From: WFZT01 sp964571845
Lineage (GTDB): Bacteria > Hydrothermota > Hydrothermia > B15-G9 > WFZT01
NCBI GenBank assembly: GCA_964571845.1
Contig: CAZNDM010000074.1
Location: forward strand, 10,194 to 74,193
Direction: 5' to 3'
Length of the DNA: 64,000 bases
The position numbers and the translations under genes were made by a program. Below are positions 9,268 through 17,937 of this stretch, piece after piece; position 1 is the first letter of the stretch; each line of letters starts with the position of its first letter. Below the pieces are notes generated by a model that saw only the letters and a list, made by a program, of their open reading frames with translations, had not been told where the DNA came from and ran no database searches.

Positions 9268-10109
9268 GAGTAACCCTCCGTTTCAAGCTGTTTTTTGAAT
9301 AAATCAAGTGATTTTTTCTCCTCTTCCTTATACATCCTCAATCTCTTCATAAGCAGGTCAAAATTAACTTCATGGGCATCAAATTCAGGTCCGTCTACAC
9401 AGGCAAATTTTGTAACTCCACCTACCTCAACCCTACAAGCACCGCACATTCCCGTACCATCCACCATAATTGGATTCAAACTAACAATCGTTTTTATCTT
9501 CGGTTCTCTGGTCATATCAGCAACTGCCTTCATCATTGGTACAGGGCCCACAGCATACACTGCATTGACCTCTTCTTTCTCCATTATGAATTTCAGCCCA
9601 TCAGTAACAAGTCCTTTCATACCGTATGAGCCATCATCAGTTGTTATAAGAACCTCATCTACCAGGCTTCTCATTTCCTGTTCAAGTAGGACCAGTTCCT
9701 TAGTCCTCGCGCCTATTATAGTTATAACCCGGTTACCAGCTTTTTTTAGTGCAGTCACCATTGGTAGAAGCACAGCTGTTCCAAAACCACCACCAATGGC
9801 TACAACCGTACCGAAATTCTCGATTTCGGTGGGTTTACCCAGAGGTCCGACAAAGTCTGCAAGCTCATCTCCCTCCTTCAGAAGTCCAAGGTGAATAGTA
9901 GTTTTTCCCACTTCCTGAAAAATTATTGTAACGATTCCCTTATCCTTGTCAGTCCTTGCGATAGTAAGCGGGATTCTCTCACCCTTTTCATGGACACGGA
10001 GCACTATAAACTGACCGGGTTTTGCCGCCTTTGCAACAAAAGGCGCATATATCTCCATTAATTTGGAGCCAGGCCCCAAAATTTCTTTCCTGAGTATTTT
10101 ATACCCCAT
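9252..10109 (-). CDS. nfnA: NfnA-type ferredoxin-NADP reductase / sulfide dehydrogenase-like subunit
   Basis: A 285-aa FAD/NAD-binding reductase of the PyrK/SudB/NfnA type. The FAD-binding barrel carries RIPLTIARTD, the nucleotide domain has VAIGGGFGTAVLLP, and near the C-terminus GTGMCGACRVEVGGVTKFAC supplies the cysteines for a [2Fe-2S] cluster. Overlap with nfnB indicates a two-subunit complex that works in electron bifurcation between NAD(H), NADP(H) and ferredoxin in the cytoplasm. It follows the ArsR-type regulator by 8 nt, so the regulator probably controls it. Confidence 0.9.
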   Translation of the reverse strand: MGYKILRKEILGPGSKLMEIYAPFVAKAAKPGQFIVLRVHEKGERIPLTIARTDKDKGIVTIIFQEVGKTTIHLGLLKEGDELADFVGPLGKPTEIENFGTVVAIGGGFGTAVLLPMVTALKKAGNRVITIIGARTKELVLLEQEMRSLVDEVLITTDDGSYGMKGLVTDGLKFIMEKEEVNAVYAVGPVPMMKAVADMTREPKIKTIVSLNPIMVDGTGMCGACRVEVGGVTKFACVDGPEFDAHEVNFDLLMKRLRMYKEEEKKSLDLFKKQLETEGYSWHAG

Positions 10110-10117
10110 ATTATCAG

Positions 10118-10441
10118 CTATTTTAACTTTTCGAGGAGCTTTAGATTCCTATCTCTTACCATGTCACTAACGATCTTAACAAGCTCATAGACGCGATCAT
10201 CGGCAACACTGTAGTAAACATTAACGCCCTGCTTCCTTGACTTGAGGATACCAGCTTTCTTCAGAATTGACAGATGTCTTGAAACAGCGGACTGGTCTAT
10301 CCCCAGAATGGGAATCAGATCACAGGCACATTTCTCACCTTCCTTCAACAACTCAAGAATAAGGATCCTCCTTCCACATGCAAGTGCAGAAAAGATATCT
10401 TTACGTGGATCATCTATGTCCTTCGCATACTTTGCTGCCAT
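10118..10441 (-). CDS. ArsR/SmtB family winged-helix repressor
   Basis: A 107-aa DNA-binding protein with the ArsR fold. The recognition region reads GIDQSAVSRHLSILKKAGI and the wing SRKQGVNVYYSVA. GEKCACDL (C38 and C40) matches the CxCxL element that binds As(III)/Sb(III) or responds to thiol chemistry in ArsR; a further Cys is at 22. I chose ATG 10441, with GAGGAGGT upstream, over an upstream in-frame start at 10504 that would overlap the promoter. It is the first gene of the operon with nfnA, so autoregulation and control of NfnAB are likely. The effector is unknown. Confidence 0.88.
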   Translation of the reverse strand: MAAKYAKDIDDPRKDIFSALACGRRILILELLKEGEKCACDLIPILGIDQSAVSRHLSILKKAGILKSRKQGVNVYYSVADDRVYELVKIVSDMVRDRNLKLLEKLK

Positions 10442-10475
10442 TATCGTACCTCCTCTTGGATTTTTTGTTTCGTTT

Positions 10476-10504
10476 AGATTAACGTTATATTTAAAGTTTG
10501 TCAA
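10476..10504 (-). promoter_or_regulatory. Putative promoter of the arsR-nfnAB-nudix operon
   Basis: On the minus strand TTGACA (10504-10499) is followed after exactly 17 nt by TAATCT (10481-10476). The -35 is perfect and the -10 is weak. Transcription would begin near 10469, about 28 nt before the ArsR start, leaving room for its ribosome site. Confidence 0.5.
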
Positions 10505-10550
10505 GTGTTAATATTAATTTTAGGCAATTTGTTATGATAGGCAAAGTTAA

Positions 10551-11816
10551 TCAGCCACTATTTAACCTGTTTTTAAGCGACTTTAATCTCCTGACCGTCT
10601 CATATCCATAGTAAGCTATGGGAAAAACTATATTGTTTTGCAGGAGTGGTTCTGCTATATCCAGTATCTTCCGTGCTTTCTCTCCATCAGGTGTACCCGG
10701 TATCGGAGAATACTCAGATAGCATGATTTTCAATCCAAGCTCTGCAATTTCTCTCATGCCCTGTTCCACTTCTTCTGGTGGTTGACCGGGGAGACCCATC
10801 ATCAAGTAAACCGTAATCTGTTCCCTCTCAAATCCCGCAGATAGTAAATTTTCAACGGCATTATAAAAATGTCGGGATGTAACCTTTCCCCCTGTGTCCT
10901 TCTGTCTCTCAACGTCAGTTGTCTCATATCCAATATAAATCGTCTCAAATCCCGCTTTTTTCATAGCGTAAGCTACTTCCAGGGTAATGTATCTGGCATG
11001 CAGGGCATTGGGAGTATGAAATTTCAACCCCATCTCTGAAACTGCATCAAGGAGTGGTAGTATTCCCCTTCCTGGATTTACAAGTAGGGCATCGTCATAA
11101 AAAACAATATTTTCGATTCCTCTTCTCCTGAAATGATCTATTTCTTCAAGTACTCTATCGATGTTTCGAACTCTGAAACGAGGATTCAAGATCCATACAG
11201 CACAGTAGGTGCACCTAAATGGGCATCCTTCTGTAAGCTTAATTACCCCATAATCGAGTTTCTCATAAACATCCCATAACGGGGATGAATTCCCGTTGAG
11301 AGATTCCACACCCAAAAAATTCGAAAAACTATCTAAATCTGTAAAAATATGGTCTGGGTCAAGAGTTTTTACGGCATGTTCAGGTATGATCGAGGAGTAA
11401 ATTCCACCGAGAACGATTTTTGTTGAAGGAAAAATTTCTCTAACAGTTTTTGTCACTTCATTAACTCCAGGGTACCAATAGGTCATCCCGGTTGAGACAA
11501 GGGTAAAATCTGGCGCCGGGATATTCGAAAGATAAGTACGGAACAACTCGACTGGGGCACCATATCTTTTGAACTTCCGAGGAACAAAGTCGAGGACGTC
11601 CGGCTTTCGAATCTCGATACTGTAGAATTTACCCCGCCCATATCTATCAGATTTTGCATGTGGAAACAGATGTCTATCCATGAAATCAAAGAAATAGATT
11701 GAATCGATCCCACTATTTTTCAGAATACCTGCAATATGAACAAGTCCGTAGGGCTTGAGCCAGAAGTCATGTGCGGCAAAGTCATATATGGGTGGATTTA
11801 CGAGAAGGACGTTCAT
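10551..11816 (-). CDS. B12-binding-domain radical SAM protein
   Basis: About 421 aa. The N-terminal part (MNVLLVNPPIYD, then LKPYGLVHIAGIL) looks like a cobalamin-binding domain of the B12-radical SAM class. CPFRCTYC at residues 198-205 supplies the three cysteines of the [4Fe-4S] cluster. Later motifs such as YIGYETTD and VYLMMGLPGQP are typical of the radical SAM barrel. I chose ATG 11816, which has AGAGG just upstream, over longer starts at 11834 and 11897. It is divergent from rpmF. Its reaction is unknown; these enzymes often methylate unactivated carbons or modify tRNA, lipids or cofactors. Confidence 0.82.
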   Translation of the reverse strand: MNVLLVNPPIYDFAAHDFWLKPYGLVHIAGILKNSGIDSIYFFDFMDRHLFPHAKSDRYGRGKFYSIEIRKPDVLDFVPRKFKRYGAPVELFRTYLSNIPAPDFTLVSTGMTYWYPGVNEVTKTVREIFPSTKIVLGGIYSSIIPEHAVKTLDPDHIFTDLDSFSNFLGVESLNGNSSPLWDVYEKLDYGVIKLTEGCPFRCTYCAVWILNPRFRVRNIDRVLEEIDHFRRRGIENIVFYDDALLVNPGRGILPLLDAVSEMGLKFHTPNALHARYITLEVAYAMKKAGFETIYIGYETTDVERQKDTGGKVTSRHFYNAVENLLSAGFEREQITVYLMMGLPGQPPEEVEQGMREIAELGLKIMLSEYSPIPGTPDGEKARKILDIAEPLLQNNIVFPIAYYGYETVRRLKSLKNRLNSG

Positions 11817-11873
11817 TTTCCTCTGGTGTGACATTATAATTGAGACCCAACAAATCTTGAAGGAGGAATCAAA

Positions 11874-12092
11874 ATGCCAGTTCCAAAGAGGAGACATTCA
11901 CGGGCGAGAGGTAGAAAACGTCGTACTCATTATGTTGCATCAGCCCCGGCATTGTCTGTATGCCCTAATTGCGGAAGACCAAAAATGCCCCATAGGGTCT
12001 GTCCATACTGTGGATATTACGACGGCAAAAAAGTCATTGAAGTAAAAGTTAAAGTTAAGGAAAAGGCAGCTGAGGGCGAAGCCCAGGCATAG
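11874..12092 (+). CDS. rpmF: Ribosomal protein bL32
   Basis: A 72-aa protein beginning MPVPKRRHSRARGRKRR, the hallmark of L32, with a zinc-ribbon pair CPNCGRPKMPHRVCPYC. A strong ribosome site (AAGGAGG) lies 8 nt before the ATG. A Lys/Glu-rich C-terminal tail (VKVKVKEKAAEGEAQA) extends beyond the usual end. It is followed 3 nt later by plsX, the classic rpmF-plsX pair that couples ribosome and phospholipid synthesis. Confidence 0.97.
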   Translation: MPVPKRRHSRARGRKRRTHYVASAPALSVCPNCGRPKMPHRVCPYCGYYDGKKVIEVKVKVKEKAAEGEAQA

Positions 12093-12095
12093 ATT

Positions 12096-13109
12096 ATGGC
12101 TTATAAGGTTGCCCTTGACGCATTTGGAAGTGACAGGGCACCTCATATTGAAATTGAGGGGGCTGTTAAGGTCTGCGAAGAGAATGACGATGTAGAAATA
12201 TTCCTCGTCGGGGACAAAAAAATTCTGGGAGATGCCCTTTTAAATCATAAAAAGTGCCGGGGTAAAAAGATTTATCTCGTACACGCGCCACAGAGGGTAA
12301 CCATGCACGACAAACCCTCTATGGCACTGAGGAAGAAACCTCACTCATCAATCGCAGTTGGTCTACAGCTTGTTGCTAATGGACAGGCAGACGCTTTCGT
12401 TTCTGCAGGTAACACTGGTGCAGTTATGGCATACTCCCTGAAAATTCTTGGACGACTTGAAGGAGTACAGAGACCAGGAATTGCAGCACTCGTCCCCACT
12501 CTTGGAGGTGGATTTACTATCATTATCGATGTGGGAGCAAATATCCAGACAAAACCTGAGCACCTTCTTCAATACGCTCTGATGGGAAAAATTTTTATGG
12601 AATTCGTCCTGAATGTAAGGGATCCAAGAGTGGGTCTCCTCTCTATCGGGGAAGAGGCCAGCAAGGGGAATCAACTTATTAAAGAATCTCGTATATTGCT
12701 TGAGAAAAATCCAAACATCAATTTCATAGGTCATGTGGAGGGAAATCATGTTCTCGAAGGAATAGCAGATGTGATAATAACGGACGGATTCACTGGAAAT
12801 GTAGTGCTTAAATTTGGTGAGGGAGCTATCAATGTATTCATCAAATTAATCAAGGAAGAAGTTAAAAAAAGCATACTTGCTACAATTGCAGGTCTCTTCC
12901 TAAAACCTGTTTTCAAGAAACTAAAGCGGAGACTCAACTACGAGGAATATGGAGGAGCCCCTCTCCTTGGGGTTGATGGGGTAGTGATCATCGGTCACGG
13001 AAGATCCACATCCCTTGCTATCAAAAATGCCATTCTCACAGCAGTCAGATACATAGAAAGAGATGTGAACTCCCATATAAAAGATGAGCTTTCGCTTGCC
13101 ATAACATGA
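12096..13109 (+). CDS. plsX: Phosphate acyltransferase PlsX
   Basis: Makes acyl-phosphate from acyl-ACP, the donor for PlsY in phosphatidic acid synthesis. The 337-aa product shows family motifs: ALDAFGSDRAP at the start, SAGNTGAVMAYSL, LIDVGAN-like IIDVGANIQTKPEH, GEEASKGN and VITDGFTGNVVLKFGEG. Its stop overlaps the next start (ATGA). The fab genes that often follow plsX are absent; a DUF72 gene stands there instead. Confidence 0.96.
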   Translation: MAYKVALDAFGSDRAPHIEIEGAVKVCEENDDVEIFLVGDKKILGDALLNHKKCRGKKIYLVHAPQRVTMHDKPSMALRKKPHSSIAVGLQLVANGQADAFVSAGNTGAVMAYSLKILGRLEGVQRPGIAALVPTLGGGFTIIIDVGANIQTKPEHLLQYALMGKIFMEFVLNVRDPRVGLLSIGEEASKGNQLIKESRILLEKNPNINFIGHVEGNHVLEGIADVIITDGFTGNVVLKFGEGAINVFIKLIKEEVKKSILATIAGLFLKPVFKKLKRRLNYEEYGGAPLLGVDGVVIIGHGRSTSLAIKNAILTAVRYIERDVNSHIKDELSLAIT

Positions 13110-13843
13110 TAAAAGTAGGAACCTGTGGATTCCCGGTTGCACGCTCAAAACTTTTTCCCTCAGTTGATGTCGTTGAGACACAGAAGACCTTTTACACTAT
13201 AGTTAAAGAAAGCACCCTCCGAAAATGGCGTTTTGAGGCTCCGGAATCTCTTGAATTCACTGTGAAAGCCCTTCAGATTATAACACATCCAGCCCAGAGT
13301 CCAACCTACAGAAAACTCGGAAATGATGTTGGAAATCGAGAAAATTATGGCTTCTTCAAACCTTCATCCGAGGTCGATAGAGCGATGACTATAACCTTAG
13401 AATCGGCATTCATACTGAAAGCAAAAATTATTGTTTTCCAGACCCCCGCCTCTTTTAAACCAACCAATAAGAATATCGATAACATTATTAATTTCTTCAA
13501 AAAATGGAGAACAAGTGATCTTATCTTTGTGTGGGAGCCACGCGGAAAGTGGGATGGTGCGACAGTACAAAAAATCCTTGCCGAAACGGGCATTTCCCAT
13601 GCTGTAGATCCATTTAAAAATAAGTATTTAGGAGGCAAGATTGCCTATTTTAGACTTCATGGAAGGGGCAAAGGCTATCGTTATGTTTACACAAATGAAG
13701 ACTTCAGAGAATTAAGAAATCTCCTGCCTGAAGACAGAAACTCCTATGTAATGTTCAACAATACAAATATGTTTAACGATGCGATAAGATTTAAGGAATT
13801 CCTCAGATTGAATAGATTTCAAACATCTTCTCCAGAAAGCTGA
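13106..13843 (+). CDS. DUF72 (YecE-like) family protein
   Basis: A 245-aa TIM-barrel-like protein of unknown biochemical function. It begins IKVGTCGFP and contains VVETQKTFYT, FRLHGRGKGYRY and YVMFNNTNMFNDA, all matching the DUF72/YecE pattern. It is translationally coupled to plsX. The 3' end overlaps the convergent CcmI-like gene by 25 nt. Confidence 0.85.
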   Translation: MIKVGTCGFPVARSKLFPSVDVVETQKTFYTIVKESTLRKWRFEAPESLEFTVKALQIITHPAQSPTYRKLGNDVGNRENYGFFKPSSEVDRAMTITLESAFILKAKIIVFQTPASFKPTNKNIDNIINFFKKWRTSDLIFVWEPRGKWDGATVQKILAETGISHAVDPFKNKYLGGKIAYFRLHGRGKGYRYVYTNEDFRELRNLLPEDRNSYVMFNNTNMFNDAIRFKEFLRLNRFQTSSPES

Positions 13844-14061
13844 GATTCAAGTTCCTTTTTAAGTATTTCAAACTCTTGCCTGTCAATTTTGCCGGATTGG
13901 AGATCGTATTCGAGCTCCCTCAAAGCCTCTCTGTAGTGTACCTCTAAATCTTTTAATTTTCTTTCTCCAGTAAGAGGGACAGTAGTCTTCAAAATTATTG
14001 GCTCAAGAATATAGTAAAGTGAAACAGCTGCTATTATACCTATAACAATTGCTGGTATCAT
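13819..14061 (-). CDS. Short membrane protein, CcmI N-terminus-like
   Basis: An 80-aa protein with one membrane helix (IPAIVIGIIAAVSLYYILEPI) and an acidic/basic helix: YREALRELEYDLQSGKIDRQ followed by EFEILKKELESQL. A TM helix plus a short helix with an ALRELE-type segment resembles the N-terminal part of cytochrome c maturation protein CcmI/CycH without its TPR domain. It overlaps the upstream ccmF by 4 nt and lies downstream of it, supporting a link to cytochrome c assembly. The family call is tentative. Confidence 0.55.
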   Translation of the reverse strand: MIPAIVIGIIAAVSLYYILEPIILKTTVPLTGERKLKDLEVHYREALRELEYDLQSGKIDRQEFEILKKELESQLSGEDV

Positions 14062-16004
14062 TCCTTTCTACTCCAGGGATTATATGCAAGAATTCCACCA
14101 AGGATAACGAGTAAGGTACCTGCCCATAGAATTTGTATAAGAGGCTCAACCATCACGTGGAAATAAGCAACTTCTCCTTTCTTCTCCCACCCAGATAATG
14201 AAATATAAAGGTCGCCATAAATTGAGGGATATATATCAACCTCAGAGCTTGGTTCATTTTCCCAATTCACATAAAACCTTTTCTGAGGTTTCAGTATATC
14301 TACAAGCCTGCCATTCTTGTCGAAAACTTTAACCGTTGCCTGCACAATCTGGGCGTTTGGAATATTAAAAGCTATTAAGTCAGTGTATTTCAAAGTGAAA
14401 TTTTTAACTTTATGAGATCCACCCTTTGTAAGTTTGAAGTCATCCTTATGAAGATAGAAACCGGATCCAATAATGCCAAGTGCCGTCAAAGCAATCCCAA
14501 AATGTACAACATATCCACCATATTTCCGTGGATTAAGCATAAACATCTTCCATATTGCTTTAAAGAAATTCCCATCTCTTCTGATTCTCACTTTTAGATC
14601 AGAAAGGAAATCCTCGATGGTTGAGATCAGCATAAATGTGGTAAGGATATACATAATCAGAGGCAAAATCTGATGTGCACCAAGGAACCAGTACAAAATT
14701 CCAAGAAGAACGCTCATCACTGCTGGTACAATCACACCTTTAATCAGATGCTTGCTTCTCGCACGTCTCCAGCCTAAGTGAATGCATATTCCCATCAAAA
14801 TTACAATAATTGCAAAAAACGGCAGGGACGATTGATTGTAGAAGCTCGTCTTTACAGTGATTTCTTTCCCTGTAAAAATTTTGCTAAAAAGTGGAATAGA
14901 AGTTCCGATGAAGACAACAAAGGCGAGTGCGAAAAACACCCAGTTCGTAAGATATATAAACCCCTCACGCGAAAAAATAGTGAGTATCTTTCTCTGTGAT
15001 TGTAGGAGTGAATTTCTTTTTATTATCAGGTAAATAAGCAAAATCCCAAGGCCAAACATGTAAACCAGGAAGAAATTGCCAAGTGGACTCTGGGCAAAGG
15101 CGTGAACCGAGGAGATAATACCACTTCTCGATATGTATGTTCCAAAAATGGCGGTGATATAGGTAAGGAAAATCAGAATTATTGACCATCTTTTTAATAT
15201 ATTTCCTCTTTCCTGAGCAATAATTGAATGGAGAAAGGCCGTACCAAGCAACCACGGAATCAGGGATGAATTTTCAACCGGGTCCCAGCCCCAGTAACCA
15301 CCCCATCCAAGCTCAATATAAGACCATCTTGCACCAAAAAATATCCCTGTTGTCAGGAAAATCCACGCAAGCAGGGACCATTTCCGGACTCGTACAATCC
15401 ATTCTTCATCGATCTTACCCGTAAAAAGGGCGGCAAAAGCATAGGAAAAAGGAATTGCATACCCAACATATCCAAGATAAAGTGTAGGCGGATGTATTAT
15501 CATCCAGATATTTTGAAGCAGAGGGTTCATACCCACGCCATCAGGCGGTGTAAAATCCATCCTCTTCAAAGGATTTGAGAAAAATGTCAGTATTAACAAA
15601 AGGAATAAAAAAGTAAATGACAAAATCATATAGGCGTAGCTATTAAAATCCGATAGATCTCCGTGATTCTCCCATATAACTATAATTGTGAATAGTCCAA
15701 GTAGCCAGATCCAGAGAACGAGGGAGCCGGATTGCCCAGCCCACAAAGCTGTGATCTTGTAAAACAATGGTAGCTCCCGGTTTGTATAATGGGCAACATA
15801 TTCAACACTAAAATCTGATGTAATAAGGACATAAAGTAGAGAAATAATTACAAGTGTAAGTAAGGCGAAGATAACATATATCCCTCTCAGTGCTGAAAGT
15901 CGAAAATCGTAATTTTTCTTCAAAAGACCAAGAATGAAGAATACAGAGGAAAGAATGGAAACAATAAATGCAATGTATATTGAATACTGCCCGATTTCAG
16001 CCAT
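14058..16004 (-). CDS. ccmF: Cytochrome c heme lyase subunit CcmF
   Basis: A 648-aa polytopic membrane protein that delivers heme to apocytochrome c in System I. The signature WWD region reads WGGYWGWDPVENSSLIPWL, with many membrane helices before and after and a large periplasmic loop near the C-terminus. Length is normal. A strong promoter ends 9 nt before the ATG, so the message may be leaderless. ccmABCDEGH are not in the window, which is unusual because they often cluster with ccmF. Confidence 0.93.
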   Translation of the reverse strand: MAEIGQYSIYIAFIVSILSSVFFILGLLKKNYDFRLSALRGIYVIFALLTLVIISLLYVLITSDFSVEYVAHYTNRELPLFYKITALWAGQSGSLVLWIWLLGLFTIIVIWENHGDLSDFNSYAYMILSFTFLFLLLILTFFSNPLKRMDFTPPDGVGMNPLLQNIWMIIHPPTLYLGYVGYAIPFSYAFAALFTGKIDEEWIVRVRKWSLLAWIFLTTGIFFGARWSYIELGWGGYWGWDPVENSSLIPWLLGTAFLHSIIAQERGNILKRWSIILIFLTYITAIFGTYISRSGIISSVHAFAQSPLGNFFLVYMFGLGILLIYLIIKRNSLLQSQRKILTIFSREGFIYLTNWVFFALAFVVFIGTSIPLFSKIFTGKEITVKTSFYNQSSLPFFAIIVILMGICIHLGWRRARSKHLIKGVIVPAVMSVLLGILYWFLGAHQILPLIMYILTTFMLISTIEDFLSDLKVRIRRDGNFFKAIWKMFMLNPRKYGGYVVHFGIALTALGIIGSGFYLHKDDFKLTKGGSHKVKNFTLKYTDLIAFNIPNAQIVQATVKVFDKNGRLVDILKPQKRFYVNWENEPSSEVDIYPSIYGDLYISLSGWEKKGEVAYFHVMVEPLIQILWAGTLLVILGGILAYNPWSRKE

Positions 16005-16013
16005 CGGCCATGA

Positions 16014-16043
16014 ATTATACTTATGAGATCCTCACTGTGTCAA
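16014..16043 (-). promoter_or_regulatory. Consensus sigma-70-type promoter of ccmF, likely leaderless
   Basis: On the minus strand TTGACA (16043-16038), an 18-nt spacer and a perfect TATAAT (16019-16014). The ccmF ATG (16004) comes 9 nt after the -10 box, about where transcription should start. No Shine-Dalgarno sequence can fit before it. Confidence 0.7.
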
Positions 16044-16147
16044 GCTGAGTTATAATGATTTTTAATTAATATCCGTTACCTTCCAATCTCCATCATATCT
16101 CCAGAGGTTAAAAATGATACCAAATGGGTTTAAACTAAAACCCTGTT

Positions 16148-17935
16148 ATGATTACCTTTCTCTCAACCATATTCGCACTACTCCTGAGCCTGTGGGTTTA
16201 TAGAGGAAGTTACAGGCGACTCTGGTACCTGGTCCTTTTGAGAACCGTATCCATAACACTACTGTTAGTCTTAATATTCACACCCGTCTTCAAAAAAACT
16301 GTAACTATTCCCACCACGGTAGATGTTCTTATTGATAAATCCGGCAGTATGGGATTCAAGGAAAAAGCCAAGTTTTTAAAATCGACCGTAAAACGTCTTC
16401 AGGACATTGAAAACTCTAACTTTAGCTTAAATTTTTTTAGTTTCGATACAACTATTTATAATGGCATCAATTTCGATTTCGGGGGTAAAACAGCAATTGG
16501 TAAAGCAATCAATAGCATGTTGTCCAGCACAGTTATTCTATTATCGGATGGATTAAACAATAGAGGCCCCTTCCCTGATCTCCACAACAAACGGATAATA
16601 TCCCTCTTACCTCCATCAACAGGGGCACTTATAAAATCGATCAAATTTAAACCCCTTATTGTGGAAGGAGCCACTGATACGTTGAAGATAATTACCGGAA
16701 AATCGGGGAAACTTGAAATTTTTGGGAAGCAGAAAATATTTTCTAAAATTGTAAAACAAGGGGAGGAAAACTCTATCCCTTTAAAACCTTCGAAAAGTGG
16801 CATTTACACCTATAGGATAAAGATAGATGGTAAACTGGTTAAAAAGATCACTATAAGAGTGGTTAAAAGGGGGAAAAGTGTCCTCGTGTTCTCCTCTCAT
16901 CCTGATGTAAATGTAAGATTTCTCAGGATGTATTTAGACCAAAGTGGAAACATCACGGCAGACATTGTTATCTTCACAAAACGTGGACTCACAATGTTCA
17001 AAAAAGATGCAGTAATCAAATTAAAAAAATTCGATTTTAACGGATATGATTTCTACATACTGATTGATCCTACACCTGACGCACTTGCTCCCGTTCTTTC
17101 CGGTAAAAGGGGACTCATAATATTCTCAAGAAGGCCGGACAATTTGAATAAACTGTTAAACGGTATATTCATTCCCACTCTAAGGAGAGGTGAGCTTTAT
17201 CCTGTATGGGGTGATTCTACTCTAAATCCTATCGAATACATGTGGGTTTTAAACAGATATCCCCCCGATATTGATAATTTTGTGTATGTTAGAATGGGAA
17301 AAAGACAAATCCCATTGCTTTTCATACACCAAAACCTGGCATTCCTCATGACAGGTGATTTTTATAAAATTCCCCTATTCAATTTCGATGCATATTTGAA
17401 AATTCTCGATAGAGTCTTTTCCAGACTTATCCCTGAAGGAAATTTCTTTGTCGAAACCCCCATAAGGGAGTTTGAAGCAGGGGAAAAGATCCCTGTCACT
17501 GCTTATGCGTATGACAGGTTTGGCAATCCAATTGACACACTTTTCCCTGTGGTAAAATTGGGTAAGAAGGTTTATCAAATGAATTACAGGGGGAACGGAG
17601 TATACACAACTCTCATCTCATTGAATGATACTGGAAAATTAGAGGCACATGTGATATTTAAAGGACTTGAGGGCATTTTAAAAACAGAATCTATTTCCTT
17701 ACGAGTCAGGAACAGCCAGATTGAGACCCCTACACCCGATGTGAATGTAGACTTTCTTCACAATCTTGGTAGCACGGTAAATTCTCTCAAAGAATTACAG
17801 GCGATTCTAACAAGGATAAAACCAGAAAAAGAGATGAGGAGAATCAACCTCAGAAATACATGGCTTATATTATTGACCGTAATTATCCTCTTAGCAATTG
17901 AATGGTTTATTCGACGTGCAAATGGGACTGTATGA
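16148..17935 (+). CDS. Membrane protein with von Willebrand A-like domain
   Basis: A 595-aa protein with two N-terminal membrane helices (~1-18 and 27-47), then a VWA-like domain with a metal-site motif DKSGS at 63-67, a Thr in KTAIGKAI and an Asp in ILLSDGLNN. The long middle part is beta-rich and ends with a C-terminal membrane helix (TWLILLTVIILLAIEWFIRR). The layout resembles Bat-like or DUF4159-type VWA membrane proteins of diderm bacteria. No MoxR ATPase is next to it. It stops 2 nt before the convergent rel gene ends. Function unknown. Confidence 0.72.
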   Translation: MITFLSTIFALLLSLWVYRGSYRRLWYLVLLRTVSITLLLVLIFTPVFKKTVTIPTTVDVLIDKSGSMGFKEKAKFLKSTVKRLQDIENSNFSLNFFSFDTTIYNGINFDFGGKTAIGKAINSMLSSTVILLSDGLNNRGPFPDLHNKRIISLLPPSTGALIKSIKFKPLIVEGATDTLKIITGKSGKLEIFGKQKIFSKIVKQGEENSIPLKPSKSGIYTYRIKIDGKLVKKITIRVVKRGKSVLVFSSHPDVNVRFLRMYLDQSGNITADIVIFTKRGLTMFKKDAVIKLKKFDFNGYDFYILIDPTPDALAPVLSGKRGLIIFSRRPDNLNKLLNGIFIPTLRRGELYPVWGDSTLNPIEYMWVLNRYPPDIDNFVYVRMGKRQIPLLFIHQNLAFLMTGDFYKIPLFNFDAYLKILDRVFSRLIPEGNFFVETPIREFEAGEKIPVTAYAYDRFGNPIDTLFPVVKLGKKVYQMNYRGNGVYTTLISLNDTGKLEAHVIFKGLEGILKTESISLRVRNSQIETPTPDVNVDFLHNLGSTVNSLKELQAILTRIKPEKEMRRINLRNTWLILLTVIILLAIEWFIRRANGTV

Positions 17936-17937
17936 AA

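Noticed and set aside
9295..9894. 199-aa plus-strand ORF
   Set aside because: Antisense shadow of nfnA; Ser/Thr/Pro-rich composition typical of a reversed coding frame.
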